This document shows, piece by piece, positions 10,457 through 22,000 of a DNA stretch of 64,000 nucleotides (position 1 is the first letter of the stretch; every line of letters starts with the position of its first letter). The DNA lies in the NCBI GenBank assembly GCA_024734555.1, contig JANPWX010000639.1, positions 538,081 through 602,080 on the forward strand, in the 5' to 3' direction. The position numbers and the translations under genes are program-made. The notes below the pieces were generated by a model, which searched no databases, was not told the origin of the DNA, and worked only from the letters and a program-made list of their open reading frames with translations. Source of the stretch: Trochalopteron elliotii (lineage: Eukaryota > Chordata > Aves > Passeriformes > Leiothrichidae).

Positions 10457-10462
10457 AATAAA
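10457..10462 (+). terminator. FOXF2: Likely main poly(A) signal, FOXF2
   Basis: This AATAAA comes at the end of the AT-rich 3' UTR block. Base composition changes to ordinary flanking sequence within about 30 bases, as expected for the transcript end. Confidence 0.65.
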
Positions 10463-10489
10463 ATGTATATAACGACTATCACTGGACAG

Positions 10490-11064
10490 GCACTTATTTT
10501 CCCTTGGCCTCTTCTGAGAAAACTCCTCCACTCCAGCATGCGAGAGAGTTAGAGATGCAACCCCAAATCCTCCAGTCACTGCAGGCGGAGGAAGGGAGAG
10601 AGAGATAGACCCGAGGAGGCCAGTGCCGTGCTCTCCGGGCTGCACCTCCCACCGTCACCCACTTCGCACCCTGCTTTCCACTGCCGCTGGATAGACTTTG
10701 AAATAACCGAGGTAGAGGACACAAAAGCAGGAGGGTCGGGGCTGCATGATCCCCTCTAGGAGGGCGTCTCCAGGTCTGAAACGCCCTTCTGGCTCTTTAG
10801 GGATGCGTCTGGGTGACCCCGTGTCCCCCTTCCCCATAAGCCCCTAGGAGTCCCTTTGTCCTTTCCCCGAAGGGACTTTGCCGGGTGTGGGGGCAGGAGC
10901 CCCTGTGCAATGTGGCCTGGACCCGAGAGGGTAAAACCATGGCTTGATAAGATCGGGGGCAAGCGCTGACAAAGGTGTGGGCAGCAAACCTGGCCGGAGA
11001 GGAGAAAAAGAAAAAAGCAAAATAAAAAAGAAAGGAAGAAGGGGCCCCCGAAGCACCTCAAGCT
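10490..11064. other. FOXF2 3' flank, nothing specific seen
   Basis: Mixed, moderately GC-rich sequence with no convincing frame or repeat. An A-rich stretch occurs at about 11005-11040. Confidence 0.5.
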
Positions 11065-11340
11065 AAGCGACCCCTGTCCCCATGGTGCCGCCGTGCCCCG
11101 TGGATGGCGAGGGGCCAAGAGCCGGAGCCGGGCGCCAGGAGCTGCTGGTCTGTGCATCCAGCAGAGCCCAGGGCCGCGCCGGACCCATGGCCGGGGGTGC
11201 GCTCCGAGCCCACCCCGCAGGGCCCGGCCCGGGGACAGCTCGGCATGGCCACCACCCCCGCGCAGCCCCTCCCGTCGGACGGGGACAGAATTGTCCCCGT
11301 ACACGGACCGGCTCTGCCCGGCCTCGCGCCCAAGCGATGA
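11065..11340. promoter_or_regulatory. Small CpG island downstream of FOXF2
   Basis: About 275 bp of very GC-rich, CpG-dense sequence lies 600 bp past the predicted FOXF2 end. It includes a perfect inverted repeat at 11279-11300 (9-bp arms ACGGGGACA and TGTCCCCGT, spacer GAAT). Open frames on both strands are proline/arginine/glycine-rich and do not resemble known proteins. It could be a promoter for an unannotated non-coding RNA or a CpG-rich enhancer. Function is inference. Confidence 0.5.
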
Positions 11341-11393
11341 AAAAGGGGAGAGAGTTTCAGCAAAATGCTCTGTGCACGGGTGCACACGTATTA

Positions 11394-11403
11394 GTGTGTG
11401 TGC

Positions 11404-11446
<43 letters not shown>

Positions 11447-11451
11447 TGCAC

Positions 11452-11486
<35 letters not shown>
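11394..11486. repeat. 93-bp alternating purine-pyrimidine tract (GT/TA/CA)
   Basis: GTGTGTGCGTGTG runs into a TA repeat of about 35 bp, then GCGTGCACGC and a CA repeat, ending in TATATA. Purine and pyrimidine alternate without exception across the whole span. The GT arm, TA core and CA arm are mutually complementary, giving dyad symmetry. The tract is a candidate for Z-DNA and cruciform structure. Confidence 0.95.
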
Positions 11487-13921
11487 AATTATATCTATGT
11501 GATTATACATAGAGATAAAACTCTTCATCTTTAAAATACACATTTATGCTCAGACATGCCCTTTTCTTCCCTGAGCTTCTCAGGGCCTGTGATAAATTAT
11601 AAAGTCAGTTTCAGAGTTTGCTCTGACCACAGTGCTGTGTTTACATTCTTTCCGAGGCAAGCCTGCATGGTCGTAATTTATATCCTAAACACTTGAACGT
11701 AACTTGTTTACACAGGAATGACAGGACCTCAAAGAGAAAAAAACTGCCTTTCCCTGCCGGCGGCCGGGCGCGGGGCTCCAGTGCCCTCCAGCGGCCCCGG
11801 CCCGCAGAGCGCCGGGCTCCGGCAGCTCCACAGCTCCGCAGCTTCACACAGTGTTGTCAGAGGGAATATTTTTTTAATTATTGTTTTTTTTCCCCCACCT
11901 TCTGAGTGTTGTTATACACCAGAAGATGTGAGTAATGCTCTCAGTGGCTGGTCTCCTAAGAAAGGGGAAGGATTTGTTAGGGCATCCTTCGGTTTTGGAC
12001 TTCTGTGTTCTCCCTCGGTGATTTAAGGCTATTAAGATCCCCTTTTCCCTGTTAAAGACTCTCAAACAAAGGACGTTTCAGAAGCAGTACTCTTTAGACA
12101 TCAGTATGTTTCTGGGTGCTGCCAGTAAAACGAGCTCAGACTCTTTCTTCTGAATTTAAAGGTGACTTAAATGACAGGGAGGAAAAAAGCGGACAGATTT
12201 TTGAGTTAATTTGATCTGATTTTGTTTTGATATTTGATTTTATTGCAGTACCTTCTACCCTAGGAATTCAGCCCTTGTTTAGTCTAAAGAACTCCAGTGG
12301 CCGCAGAGCCAATGAGAGTCATGACCAAGAGCTATGCCACCGTGAGGACGAGGTATTAACATTTTAGCCATAGAGTTAAAAATTCCCTGCATCTTTTAAC
12401 ATTTGTTAACAGCCATTGAATATACCCAAATACTTCACATTTCAGAGAAAGAAATTCTCTGTTAGAGATCCAACACACTGAGAGTTCTAATCACAGCAGC
12501 AGTGACACAATACTCATCTGAGACTTGTGGGGATTTACGGTGTTAGAGAAAGTATCATGGAAAGCTGAAATTTCCAGCATTAGAACAAAACCCAAAATCT
12601 AGATACAGTGTATATTTAGTCTCAGCATTATGAAAGAGTCTGGGAAGGCAGACCCAAAATTGAGCATGCTTTTGCTAGTCGGTCTGGAGGGAAACCTGTA
12701 GCTGCTATGCTAAAGTGAGCACCAGTGGGTATAAAACATGGGAAGGTCTGTGTCTCTGCAGCTCTCAGTTACTGCTCTTTTCTTTCACAATAGTCTTCTC
12801 TTCCTCTTTTTCTTAAGTCCTTGCCTGCTAACATATCCCTGACTGCTTTGTTTCCTATGTTTTGATTGTAAGAAGCCTAAGTGATACTTTTTTTTCTCCT
12901 TTAGCAGTGTTGTAACCCAAGCAGCACCCAAAACCAGCCACATACCTCTGCTGTGTCTGAAAATAAAGTCACTGCTGACTTTCAGCCTGGGACTTCAGCC
13001 CTCACAATGACTTTGTCCTTTCAGGTGGGCTCAAGGGAGGATGTGAGCAAAGAACTTCTAGGTACACTTCTGGTCTATCCTAGTGAACAGCTTGTGTATC
13101 CAGAAAGCTACTTGAGCTTTTCCAACCAGATCAGTCAGCCTAATGCATCAGTAATGCAAGTCGTGCCTCCCTAATGACCCCGGACCGCCACAGCTACAAG
13201 AAAGCTACAACTAAATTGCAAATAGTTAGTCATCTAGACTGATGGCATAGCTCACATTTGGTGAGGTGCTGAGGTAAATGGATTGAACATAGACTAATCC
13301 AAACATTTCCATTATTAGAACATGCTAGGCAGAGCCTCTGTGGGATGGGAATGAAATCACGCTGGAGCGCCTCAAACAGTTTGCGTGTGATCCACTATAA
13401 TCTTACATTTATATTTTCTCCATTCTCTGGTTTCATCACAGTCTTGCTGCCTCAGTGGAGGGATTTTGCTTGTGAGGGTGTTTATATTACACAGAAAAAA
13501 ACCCCACTCAACCACTTGAAAGCTGGGATCATTTGAGCAATCATTTTAACTTTGGCAAAATTAGCCAAATGCTGAGATATCTTATGTGGGATGTTGAATT
13601 TCTATCTGGTAGTGGACCAAAGCATCTTTTAAAAGAATAAGTTTATCAATCCCATTAAATCTTCTTGCCCATTATTCTGTTAAAACCAACAGCAGATGAA
13701 CATCTTGCTGTTTTGGCTCAGCTGGCAAAATGCCTTTAATCAACACAATATTTTCAGTTTAGTGTGAGAGTTTTAGCCTGCTTTGGAGGCAAAGAAAAGT
13801 AAAGATTTTTTTTAACTCAATAACAATAAGCCTGATTTTATTGAACTAGAAAGATTTCCTCATAACATATACATGAGGTAATATTTAAATAAGACTGTTC
13901 AATAAAATGCTAGGTATGTCA
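11487..13921. other. Intergenic sequence, no supported gene
   Basis: A short GC-rich patch lies at about 11755-11830, inside otherwise AT-rich DNA. The 73-codon open frame at 12953-13174 shows no family resemblance, has no promoter context and is within chance for this length. No recognisable mobile element was found. Confidence 0.5.
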
Positions 13922-14062
13922 CTTAGGCCCCGAGAAAGCAAGGTGCTGTTTTCAATTATAATTTTAATATACCTGAGCACGTGAGTACACCCATTAAAGT
14001 CAATGGGATTATGCAGATGCTTAGAGTTAAAAGTGCTTTGCTGAAGAAGGATGATGGGGCTA
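13922..14062. repeat. Ancient palindromic amniote repeat (foldback type)
   Basis: The element reads like a palindrome. It opens with TTAGGCCCCGAGAAAGCAAG and closes with the diverged complement (AGTGCTTTGCTGAAGAAGG, then GATGATGGGGCTAG). The centre is CCCATTAAAGTCAATGGG. The centre and the GTGCTTTGCTG arm resemble an old interspersed element common in turtles, crocodiles and birds, with CCATTGACTTCAATGG at its core. The family name was not confirmed. Divergence is high, so it is long inactive. Confidence 0.6.
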
Positions 14063-17000
14063 GAATTAAACACTACAGGTTCCTCCTGTGTGCTGCAGCT
14101 GAGGTCCGTATAAGAAAAGGAGTAGAATATACCTGATTCATATACAGGATGAAAATTAATTCAAAACATACTCCAGCTTTGAATAGAGATGTATTCTACA
14201 AAACCTGCTGGCATTAATCTGCATGAAATACTGCCTTAGCTAATAAGAACACCCGGGCTTTATTTATATATTGAGCCATTTGATAGATATAAATGAAGAA
14301 AGAGGTAAATAGAAGCCAACATATTTTTGAATAAATGCCCAGAGGTTCTTTCAGAGTTCAATGATCTTTGTGTCTAGATTATAAAGAATTCAGAGCAGCT
14401 TCATGTGACTTGCCAACTACTGAATAGAGCTCCAAAACATCTGTAATATTAAACAACTTCAAGCCTCCTTTTTATGCTTGTTTTCATCCAGCAGTGATTT
14501 ATAGAAATCTATTGGCTTCTCCACTGGTCTTTTCTAAAAAGAAATATGCAGGGAGGAGGAGGAGGAGGTTTTAAAATATGTTGGGACACCGCTACCAAAC
14601 TGCAGCTGGAAATGAGAGATATTTTAACAGTGGACTTAGATTTATTTAGGAGATTATGGAGAAATGCTAACTGCATTACATCGATTATTTTAAGCGTTGC
14701 AAAATGAATTTATGGTAGTGTGCAAAGTACCACTGAGTTCACAGGTAATTTGATGTTTTTAGGGTAATTCAAAGAGACTGGGCTGCTTTTGATGAACAGG
14801 ATTTCTTGGACTGGATCCCCACTGGTAACATTTTCCTTGCAGTAGAGTTGCAGCCCATTAATTCTTACTGTCCAAATATAGGTAGCATTAGTTTAAATTA
14901 GAAGTTTTATAACTGATTTAGTTGAGCTACTGAAATCCTTTATGTACACAATCTTATCTCATTTTCAGAGATCCTCTTTGGATTGGTTTATACCTGTCCC
15001 GATTAACATATACCAAACACATTTTACTTGATGAAAAATCTCTCTAACTAGTTTAAAATTTTTCTTTGAGATGGTGTCTCATGCACAACAATTTTCTGAT
15101 ATGATGAAAAGTGTGATTTAGTTCAAACTGCATAACTGGTGTTTATGGACACTCCATTACTGTAATCCCTTGTTTAGACATGTACAGCTGCAAGCTGCAC
15201 CAATACGACCAACTTTAAAGTGGTATCAGCTCCCCAAAGCTGATAGAAACTAAACAAGGCAGTGTCTGTGAGTAGGAGTCCTTGTGTTAAAGAGCTGCAG
15301 CTTTTCCCTATGAAATAGCTGAATGTTAGAAACTGGGTCTAAAGCATGATCAATAAAATAGGTTTCTGGACAATCTTACTTGTGGAATCAAAACCTTAAA
15401 ATCAGGCCTTGGGCCTTCTTGAATTCAAGAGGTTTTGGGTTGGGGTGGGTTTTTTGTTTGCTTGTTTTATTTGGTTTTGGTTTTAATCTAGATGTTTCCT
15501 TGCCAGAGATTTGTTGACCACTGGTGGCTTGCAGAGCATTTTCTGGAGGCTTAGAGAAAGTTATATGCTTACAAGATGGTGCTCCTTATCTTTTGTGCTG
15601 GAGACAATGTGAACAAATGGGAGGGTGAAGTTGCAGTGAAGATTGGAGTCAGCAACAGGATTCACCCTTCTTTGAAAAAGGAATAAAGAGCCTTCAACAG
15701 GCTCAAATTAAAGATAAATTAAAACTGCAGAACACAGAAATGTTTCTGGGTTCTTCCACTTGTCTTTTGGTACGTGGTCTCTTAATGCCAGATGGTGTCT
15801 CGGCCATTAATGAAGAGAAAGCAGAGTTATTCACCAGAGAGGAAAAAGGAGCATCGGAAAAGCACTGAAGGAGTGTACTTTGATTCCAGGTGACTTAACA
15901 GGCACAGCCATGATAGTGAGGTTGAATATTCCAGGGAGTGATGTGAATATTATCAAGTTGGGGTAACCATCGACTAAAAGGGTTCAAGAATAGGAGTAAC
16001 ATCTGCAGCCACAATGGGAAGATTCACAATGTCATAATGAAAGGCAGAATTATTAGATCCCTTAAAAATAGGTATCAAGTTCTATTCCTCATATCGTGCT
16101 TTAAATCCTGCTTTCATTGCAGTATACCCCCTTTTCCTTTCTGAAGCAGAAACAAAGCTGCACTGGGAAGTGGGAACACTTCAATACATCAGTATATTGG
16201 TTTTGCTTAGTATGAGGCAGCAAGGAAGAGTGGACAGCAAAGAAGCAATAGCTCAAGATAAGTGACCTCCAGTAAACAAACATAAGCTTGTTCCAGGGCA
16301 GCAGAGGAGCAGGGGGTAGGAGGATTCTGGCTCAACTACCCACTGAAGGTGTCCAACAAAGTCTGAACAAGCACAACCAGAGTGCAGAACTCAGCCAAGT
16401 CACTCAGCAGGCTCAGAGGCTCTGTCAATAAAGCAGTAGAAACTGTTTGGTGAAGCCTGTCTTAGACACAGACACATGGGAAGCAGTCCACCCTTGCTCA
16501 AACTTCCAGCAGTAGGCAGTATGGAGATGGTAGTACACAGAGATGGTAGTTCTTCAAATTTCTTTTCTAAAAACATTATTTCTTCCATAGAAATCAACCA
16601 ACAGTCTGAGTTTCAGAAGACTACTTTATCCCTGGATATGTGCCATTTGAGGCTTTCTCAAAGATGGCACATGCTTAGCCCTGCCAAAATCCTGGGAAGT
16701 GCAACTGGCATGTTGCAGCCCACTGCAGCCCCTAGACAGTGAAGCCTGATCTAGCATCCAAGAGTGGAAAGGACCACAGCTCTGTGCTTGTCTTCAGCAA
16801 GACCATAATGAGGACAAGGATGGATCTCAGCTGGAGCACTTTCTGTTTGATGTCAGTGTGTTTGTGATAGTAACAGAGGTGAATACCCAAGAATGTGATA
16901 AAAGCTGCAGGTGTCTAATCTTATGCTGTCCCCTTTCACTTTTCCATGCCTTTTGATTACCCCAGAAGATTTCTATGTCTGCCAAAGGAGCTTTATTTCA

Positions 17001-18607
17001 ATTCTGGGACACAAACCTTGCTCCCATACTACTTCAGACAATGGCCTTTGTTACCAAAACCATGGGGGCAAGGAACTACTGAGAGTGATTCATACACTAC
17101 TGTTTCTGTTCTAATATTATAACAGCAGATATGCAGACCTCTGCAAGCCCTTGACATTTCCTCTACTTTTCCCACTGATTTCCTCCTTATTGTTACTGAT
17201 GAATTGCTTGCATTGCAGTCCTACTACAGGATCAGGGTTTAATGATACCCCTTAGTAAAAGAAAAGACATCCACATGTACTTGTTTCCCAGATCTGAAGA
17301 GAAGAACAAGGATTCCCAAAAACTTTTTTTTTTTACTGTAGCCTGCTGATTCTGAATTCTGAGTCTCTAATTTCCCACCTGAGAAAGGAAATTTCCTCTT
17401 ACTCAGTTTCTGAGGGAAGGGGTCAAGAGGGAAAATAGCCAGAGCAGATGAGGGCAGACTTATAGAAACTCAGCATATCAGACAAACTGGAGATGTAGGG
17501 AGGAGAAAGAGAAAGACAAACATGGGATTTATCCCAGCAAAAGTGAGCTAGGTCTTCTACCAGCCACTACTGTATTTGGTTAGATCTTTCTTGGCCCTAT
17601 CCTTCAGACTTTGAGGGAAATGTGATCAAAATTCCATGCTCTCATTGAGGAGAAGAGCATCTACTGTAAGCAGCTGACATTTGTCTGTTCCAGGAGAGCT
17701 CTGTCCTCCTTTTCAACCACCACTTGTTGGGTTGGCTGCCTCCTCAGGGATGTATCTAAGAGAAGTACAGAAATACAGACATCTGAGTAGTTTCCACCTG
17801 CCCATAGCTGTTTCTGGCTTTAAGTACCCCCAGGGTCCCCAGGCAGGAGCCACACTCCAAGGGTGAGAAACAGAAAACAGATGGTCATATGAAACAGACC
17901 ATCCCATCTAGGGGCATTTCAGGACATATTAATTAGTCAGGAGCATGAACCACAACAAAACATGGTGCTCCTTCTATATGGAAAAGCCTTTGATGGTTGG
18001 CTAGTAATGTCTAAAAATGAGACAAATCCATAGTCCAGATAGACTCTAAGTATGCCAAAAAGATCCATGTGCTGGCAAACATGTTATTCAGCTTGTTCAT
18101 TTCCTGTACGCTGTTTGAAGCAGCCAGAGCCCTTTCTCACTATTTAGTCCTTTGAATGCAGAGTAAAATAAAAACAGAATAAGAAACATGCAGCTAGCAA
18201 AAGTTCCAAGCTCAGCACGTTAGGAGGCACTTGAGCGCAGGGAGAGCAGACAGAGGACCCCCCAGAGCTGGGAAAGCCCTCACTTTCAGCATATGTTCTG
18301 CATAGTCTGCTCTGTGGAGATGTTAATAAATTTGTCTCTTGCCTACACAGCTGTCATTCACAAGGTCACTTTTTTCCACCAGAAAGAACTGACAACTCTC
18401 TCACGTCCTTACAGACACAGGCAGTAGGTAGAAGCCTAAAAAAAAAAATCTGTCCATGAAGTGCACACTTTTTCATGTTCCTTAAGGTGGACTCATGTCA
18501 TTAAGAAAATGTAGCAAGTTCCTCCTCAGTCCAATCTCAAAGCCCATGAGCTCTAGGAACTTGTATTTGAAGGGAGAACAGAAAACTGATGGGCTTTAAA
18601 AAAAACA
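14063..18607. other. AT-rich gene desert, no gene seen
   Basis: Open frames are short and scattered on both strands with no family resemblance. There is a small GGA run at 14552-14567 and a G/T-rich stretch at about 15430-15486. Parts such as 14580-15070 are non-repetitive and could hold distal regulatory DNA. Nothing further can be supported. Confidence 0.5.
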
Positions 18608-18976
18608 TTAACATTCTAACATCTCTTGCTTGCTCGTGGTGAAGTGTCTCCGGAGGGTGTGATCTACATCCTGAATGTCCTTCCTTGTTTTAAAAAGATA
18701 GTCATCACGCATAATTTTGCCAGGGCATTCATTTCCCAAGATATCTACTTGGCAGTCTAAGAACTTCCGATTGAACTCAGCATTCATTTCTTTTCCAAGC
18801 CCATAGGTGAATTCTGCACATATATAAGATAATTTTTCAACCTGCTCAGCCTGTTCCACCCCAGGTGCTTCAGGAGGTGCAAGAAATTTTGCATCAGGCA
18901 AGTATGTATCCACACCAAAGCCTCTAAGGGTGAGATTTGCACTCATTTGAACTCGGCTCTTGGCCTCTCTAGCATC
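18608..18976 (-). CDS. Unrecognised protein-like open frame, possible terminal exon or retrocopy
   Basis: A frame of 123 codons ends at a TAA and stays open upstream to about 19006. An ATG lies at 18946-18944. In-frame codons before it (DAREAKSRVQ) read as naturally as those after it, and a CACAG acceptor-like sequence lies just upstream of 18976. The exon may therefore start there rather than at the ATG. The product is hydrophilic, rich in Asp, Glu, Lys and Arg with four cysteines and no membrane segment. Composition is far more protein-like than any other frame in the desert. I do not recognise the family. It could be the last exon of an unannotated - strand gene, a decayed retrocopy, or an exon left from a lost gene. 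No upstream exon and no nearby poly(A) signal were found. A TTTATT (AATAAA on the - strand) at 16992 is 1.6 kb downstream. Confidence 0.4.
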   Translation of the reverse strand, partial: DAREAKSRVQMSANLTLRGFGVDTYLPDAKFLAPPEAPGVEQAEQVEKLSYICAEFTYGLGKEMNAEFNRKFLDCQVDILGNECPGKIMRDDYLFKTRKDIQDVDHTLRRHFTTSKQEMLEC

Positions 18977-19006
18977 CTGTGCTGGGGGATAATCAGAGGC
19001 TGCTAT

Positions 19007-22000
19007 TTAGTATTTTAAAGACACATTTCTTTCTGTGCATTTTGTCTGTGTTTGTTTTGTCTATAATGCCAAGACAGAAGCTCTTGATTAATCTTAATTA
19101 GGTTTTTATTATTTTTAAGTGATTTTACCACATCTGCCCTTGTCCCCTTCCTGAGGCAGCTCAGCACCTCCTTCAGATATCCTGGCCCCTAGCTTGTGAT
19201 ACTTTTAATTCCCACATCACATAAAAAGAAAACTGCTTGGCAGGAGGCTGGATTTTTCTATAGCATACATATTAATACTAGTTGGCAAAACTCCTTTTAC
19301 TGAAAAAGTCAAAATGGGGATCTGAGGAAGAGTGATGGTATTTCTTGGAGATAGCTTTTTTAGAAGAACATGACAACTTCTGCATGCACACTTCTCTCCA
19401 TCGGCTGTAAAGGAGCTCAGATGACAGGCTCAGGTGAAGATTTCTACTCTGTGGTTAAGGGAGATGAACCCTGGACAAGATGCCAAATCCTGAACAACAA
19501 GCAATAGACAAAATTGCACTGCTGGTTTCTAGTGTGACACTGTGTAGTCCCCACCAATCTCCACAGGTAACAGAAGTTTTTATCAAACTGCCTTCAGGAA
19601 GACCCAAGTCTTTTTTCAGAGCTCGTATCAAGTGCTCCCCATCACAGGAATATTTTGTCTTCCCCTCTACTGTATCTTATTTTGTATGTGTGACCAATTT
19701 ATCTCTATCTACCATTGTATTGGGCTTTTGCCTGCTTTGCTGAAGTCTCATGGACATGCTGCCTCCAGTGAAGCATTGGGCTTTGACTAAAATAAATAAC
19801 TTCATCAATTTCACTTCCTTTCTCCCATTGCCCTCTCCAGACTGCCAACATATTTGTTAAACAATACTAGACCTTGGCACCTCTGTGCCAACATTTTTTC
19901 AGAGACAAAAATTTGCTTTTTTCATGTCTATTGCCCCCAATTTGTTAGATAGCTTTCAATTCATGGCTTCTCATCATGTGACAGCCTTAATTTCTTTAGT
20001 AAACACCTAACCAAGATTTTAGCAAAGTTCTTTAATCAAAGGATGTGGGATGCTGGAATTTTGGTTTGATGTTTTTATTTGTTTGGTTGGGATTTTTTTA
20101 TTTTTTGATACAAAAATCAGGCTGGCAAACACATAGATGCAATTGAGAGATCAATTCCCAGAGTGTATGCAGATCTTTTCAGGCCCATGGATTAAACTTC
20201 TCATCTTAGTTACACCAATGCAAACTAAGAAAGCAAGCAAAAGCTTTGTTAGTTCGGACTGATTACTTGGGCAGACTTAGCCTAACTGACAGAAAAACCT
20301 GCTAAAAATGTTTTGAGAGATTTACAGCCTGATCAGATATTGTATTATAAATATAATAAACTAGTATTTTCAATAACAATGTCATTTGAAAAACCACTTT
20401 GTCCAATACACTGGAAACACGAAATACGTGCAGATACCAGTATTTCATTATTGAATGCACATGCTAATGCAGTAACAGTGATCTGGAGAACCCAGTAAGA
20501 AGAGACGAGAATGAGAAAGAAAACCAGCAAAAATGAAGAACCCATTGAAACTAAAAAATGGAAATTGTCTTATGAGATATGTCACTGTGGCATTGCTTGG
20601 TGTTATTTTCTAGACAGTGAAAAACAAAGGAGGTGGGTAGGAGGAAATGCACAGGAAATTGAATAAGGGGGGTTCTAAGGTTCCCCCAGAAATAGTGAGC
20701 AACGCCCACGGCATGGGGAAGCAGCTGATCATCCCAGCACTGGCCTGTTTGGCCCATGAGCTGGCATGTCACCAGCCCCATCCGGACCCAGCACTGACAG
20801 ACATTCCAGTCTAACACCATTTCCGAGAGAGAGACAGAGAGTTGTGTCCTGCCTCTCCCAGCCCAAGAGTGGAGGTGCCAAGATGACATGGAACTTGCCC
20901 AAAACATGGGAGGGAAGAATGAAGCTTAAGTCATATTCACGCGTGCAGGCCTTCTTCTGTTATTCTAACCCAGTTATCGAAGCAATGTGTTCCTGTTGAT
21001 TTTTAAACCCTACTTTGTTTTGAAAAGGCCAAACTGCGTCACTGGATGCATTGTCTGGTTACAGAGCTCCCAAGAGTGGGGAACTTCCAGCCAGCTTCCA
21101 AACCAGCTCAGCAAAATGAGGAGACAAGGGGATTTGCAACCAGAGATCTAGTCTGAAAGGGATGGTCCCCATCTGAAATGAGGGAAGAAGGGGTGCCCAA
21201 GGAGAGGCTGCAGAGGCATGGGAGGGCAGGAGGCACATTGGCCATGGAGGGGCCATGCTGATATTGTCAGATAGATACTGGCTTTCATCAAAATTTGGGG
21301 CTGTGGCATCCTGATGTGAATGAGCCTTTCACAGCTGACAGGGTTTTTTCCTTTTTCATCATTTGTGGTTCTACTTTTAGCAGACCCAAAATTGCCTGGA
21401 AAATAGGTCTGGGGAAAGCTTGACATTTTCTTGGTCCTGAGAGGTACCACTGAGGGGATGTATCACCAATAATGTGTCTGGAAAACAGGGGAGCCCAAAG
21501 GGATGACTACAGGAGGAGGGTGGCTTTACAAAAAGCTAGGCTGCAAAAAAAGATTTTCGACCTATGGATGGGGAAACACATATGGGGTTAGGGCTGGGAA
21601 ACAGGTATGAATAACGGAAAAGACAACAGAGGAGTGGTCAGAGTCATTCTGATAGAGAAACAGAATGGGAAACCCAAAGAAAATAAAGCATTATGAAAAG
21701 GGTAGGGTAGGACAGAGGGAAGCTGATGAGGCTAGAAGGAGTGAATAAAGTGATGATGCTGGGAAGGCCTTTCCAAATGAAAGATGGAAGCTAAGATGGC
21801 CAACCTGCAGGAGGGGAAGTCCTTCCTGTTTGGTATCCTGCAGGAGAGGAACAGCTGCCAGTCCCTGAAAACTCAGTCCAGGGAAGGAAACACAGAAATG
21901 CATACAATGGAGATGCATGAGGGGGACAGGGAAAAGACAAATCTGCATGAAGATGAAAATGACCTTTCGTTTATCCTGGATAGGTCATTTGCTGCTCATC

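Larger units (their letters stand above)
9688..10480 (+). other. FOXF2: FOXF2 3' untranslated region
   Basis: Non-coding sequence follows the stop codon and becomes very AT-rich toward its end, where unusually long T-rich and TTGCCAAAATATTTTG-like blocks look conserved. Three AATAAA hexamers fall at 10071, 10347 and 10457. The last is most likely the main site because the AT-rich, apparently conserved block ends there and ordinary mixed sequence begins after about 10490. The exact cleavage position is inferred. A Pumilio-type TGTATATA lies at 10464-10471, right at the predicted end. Confidence 0.75.

Noticed and set aside
10756..11475. 239-codon - strand frame downstream of FOXF2
   Set aside because: Its start is translated CA/TA repeat and its body is antisense CpG-island sequence. 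There is no family resemblance.
12953..13174. 73-codon open frame as a small gene
   Set aside because: Length is within chance for this composition, there is no family resemblance, and no promoter or exon context was found.
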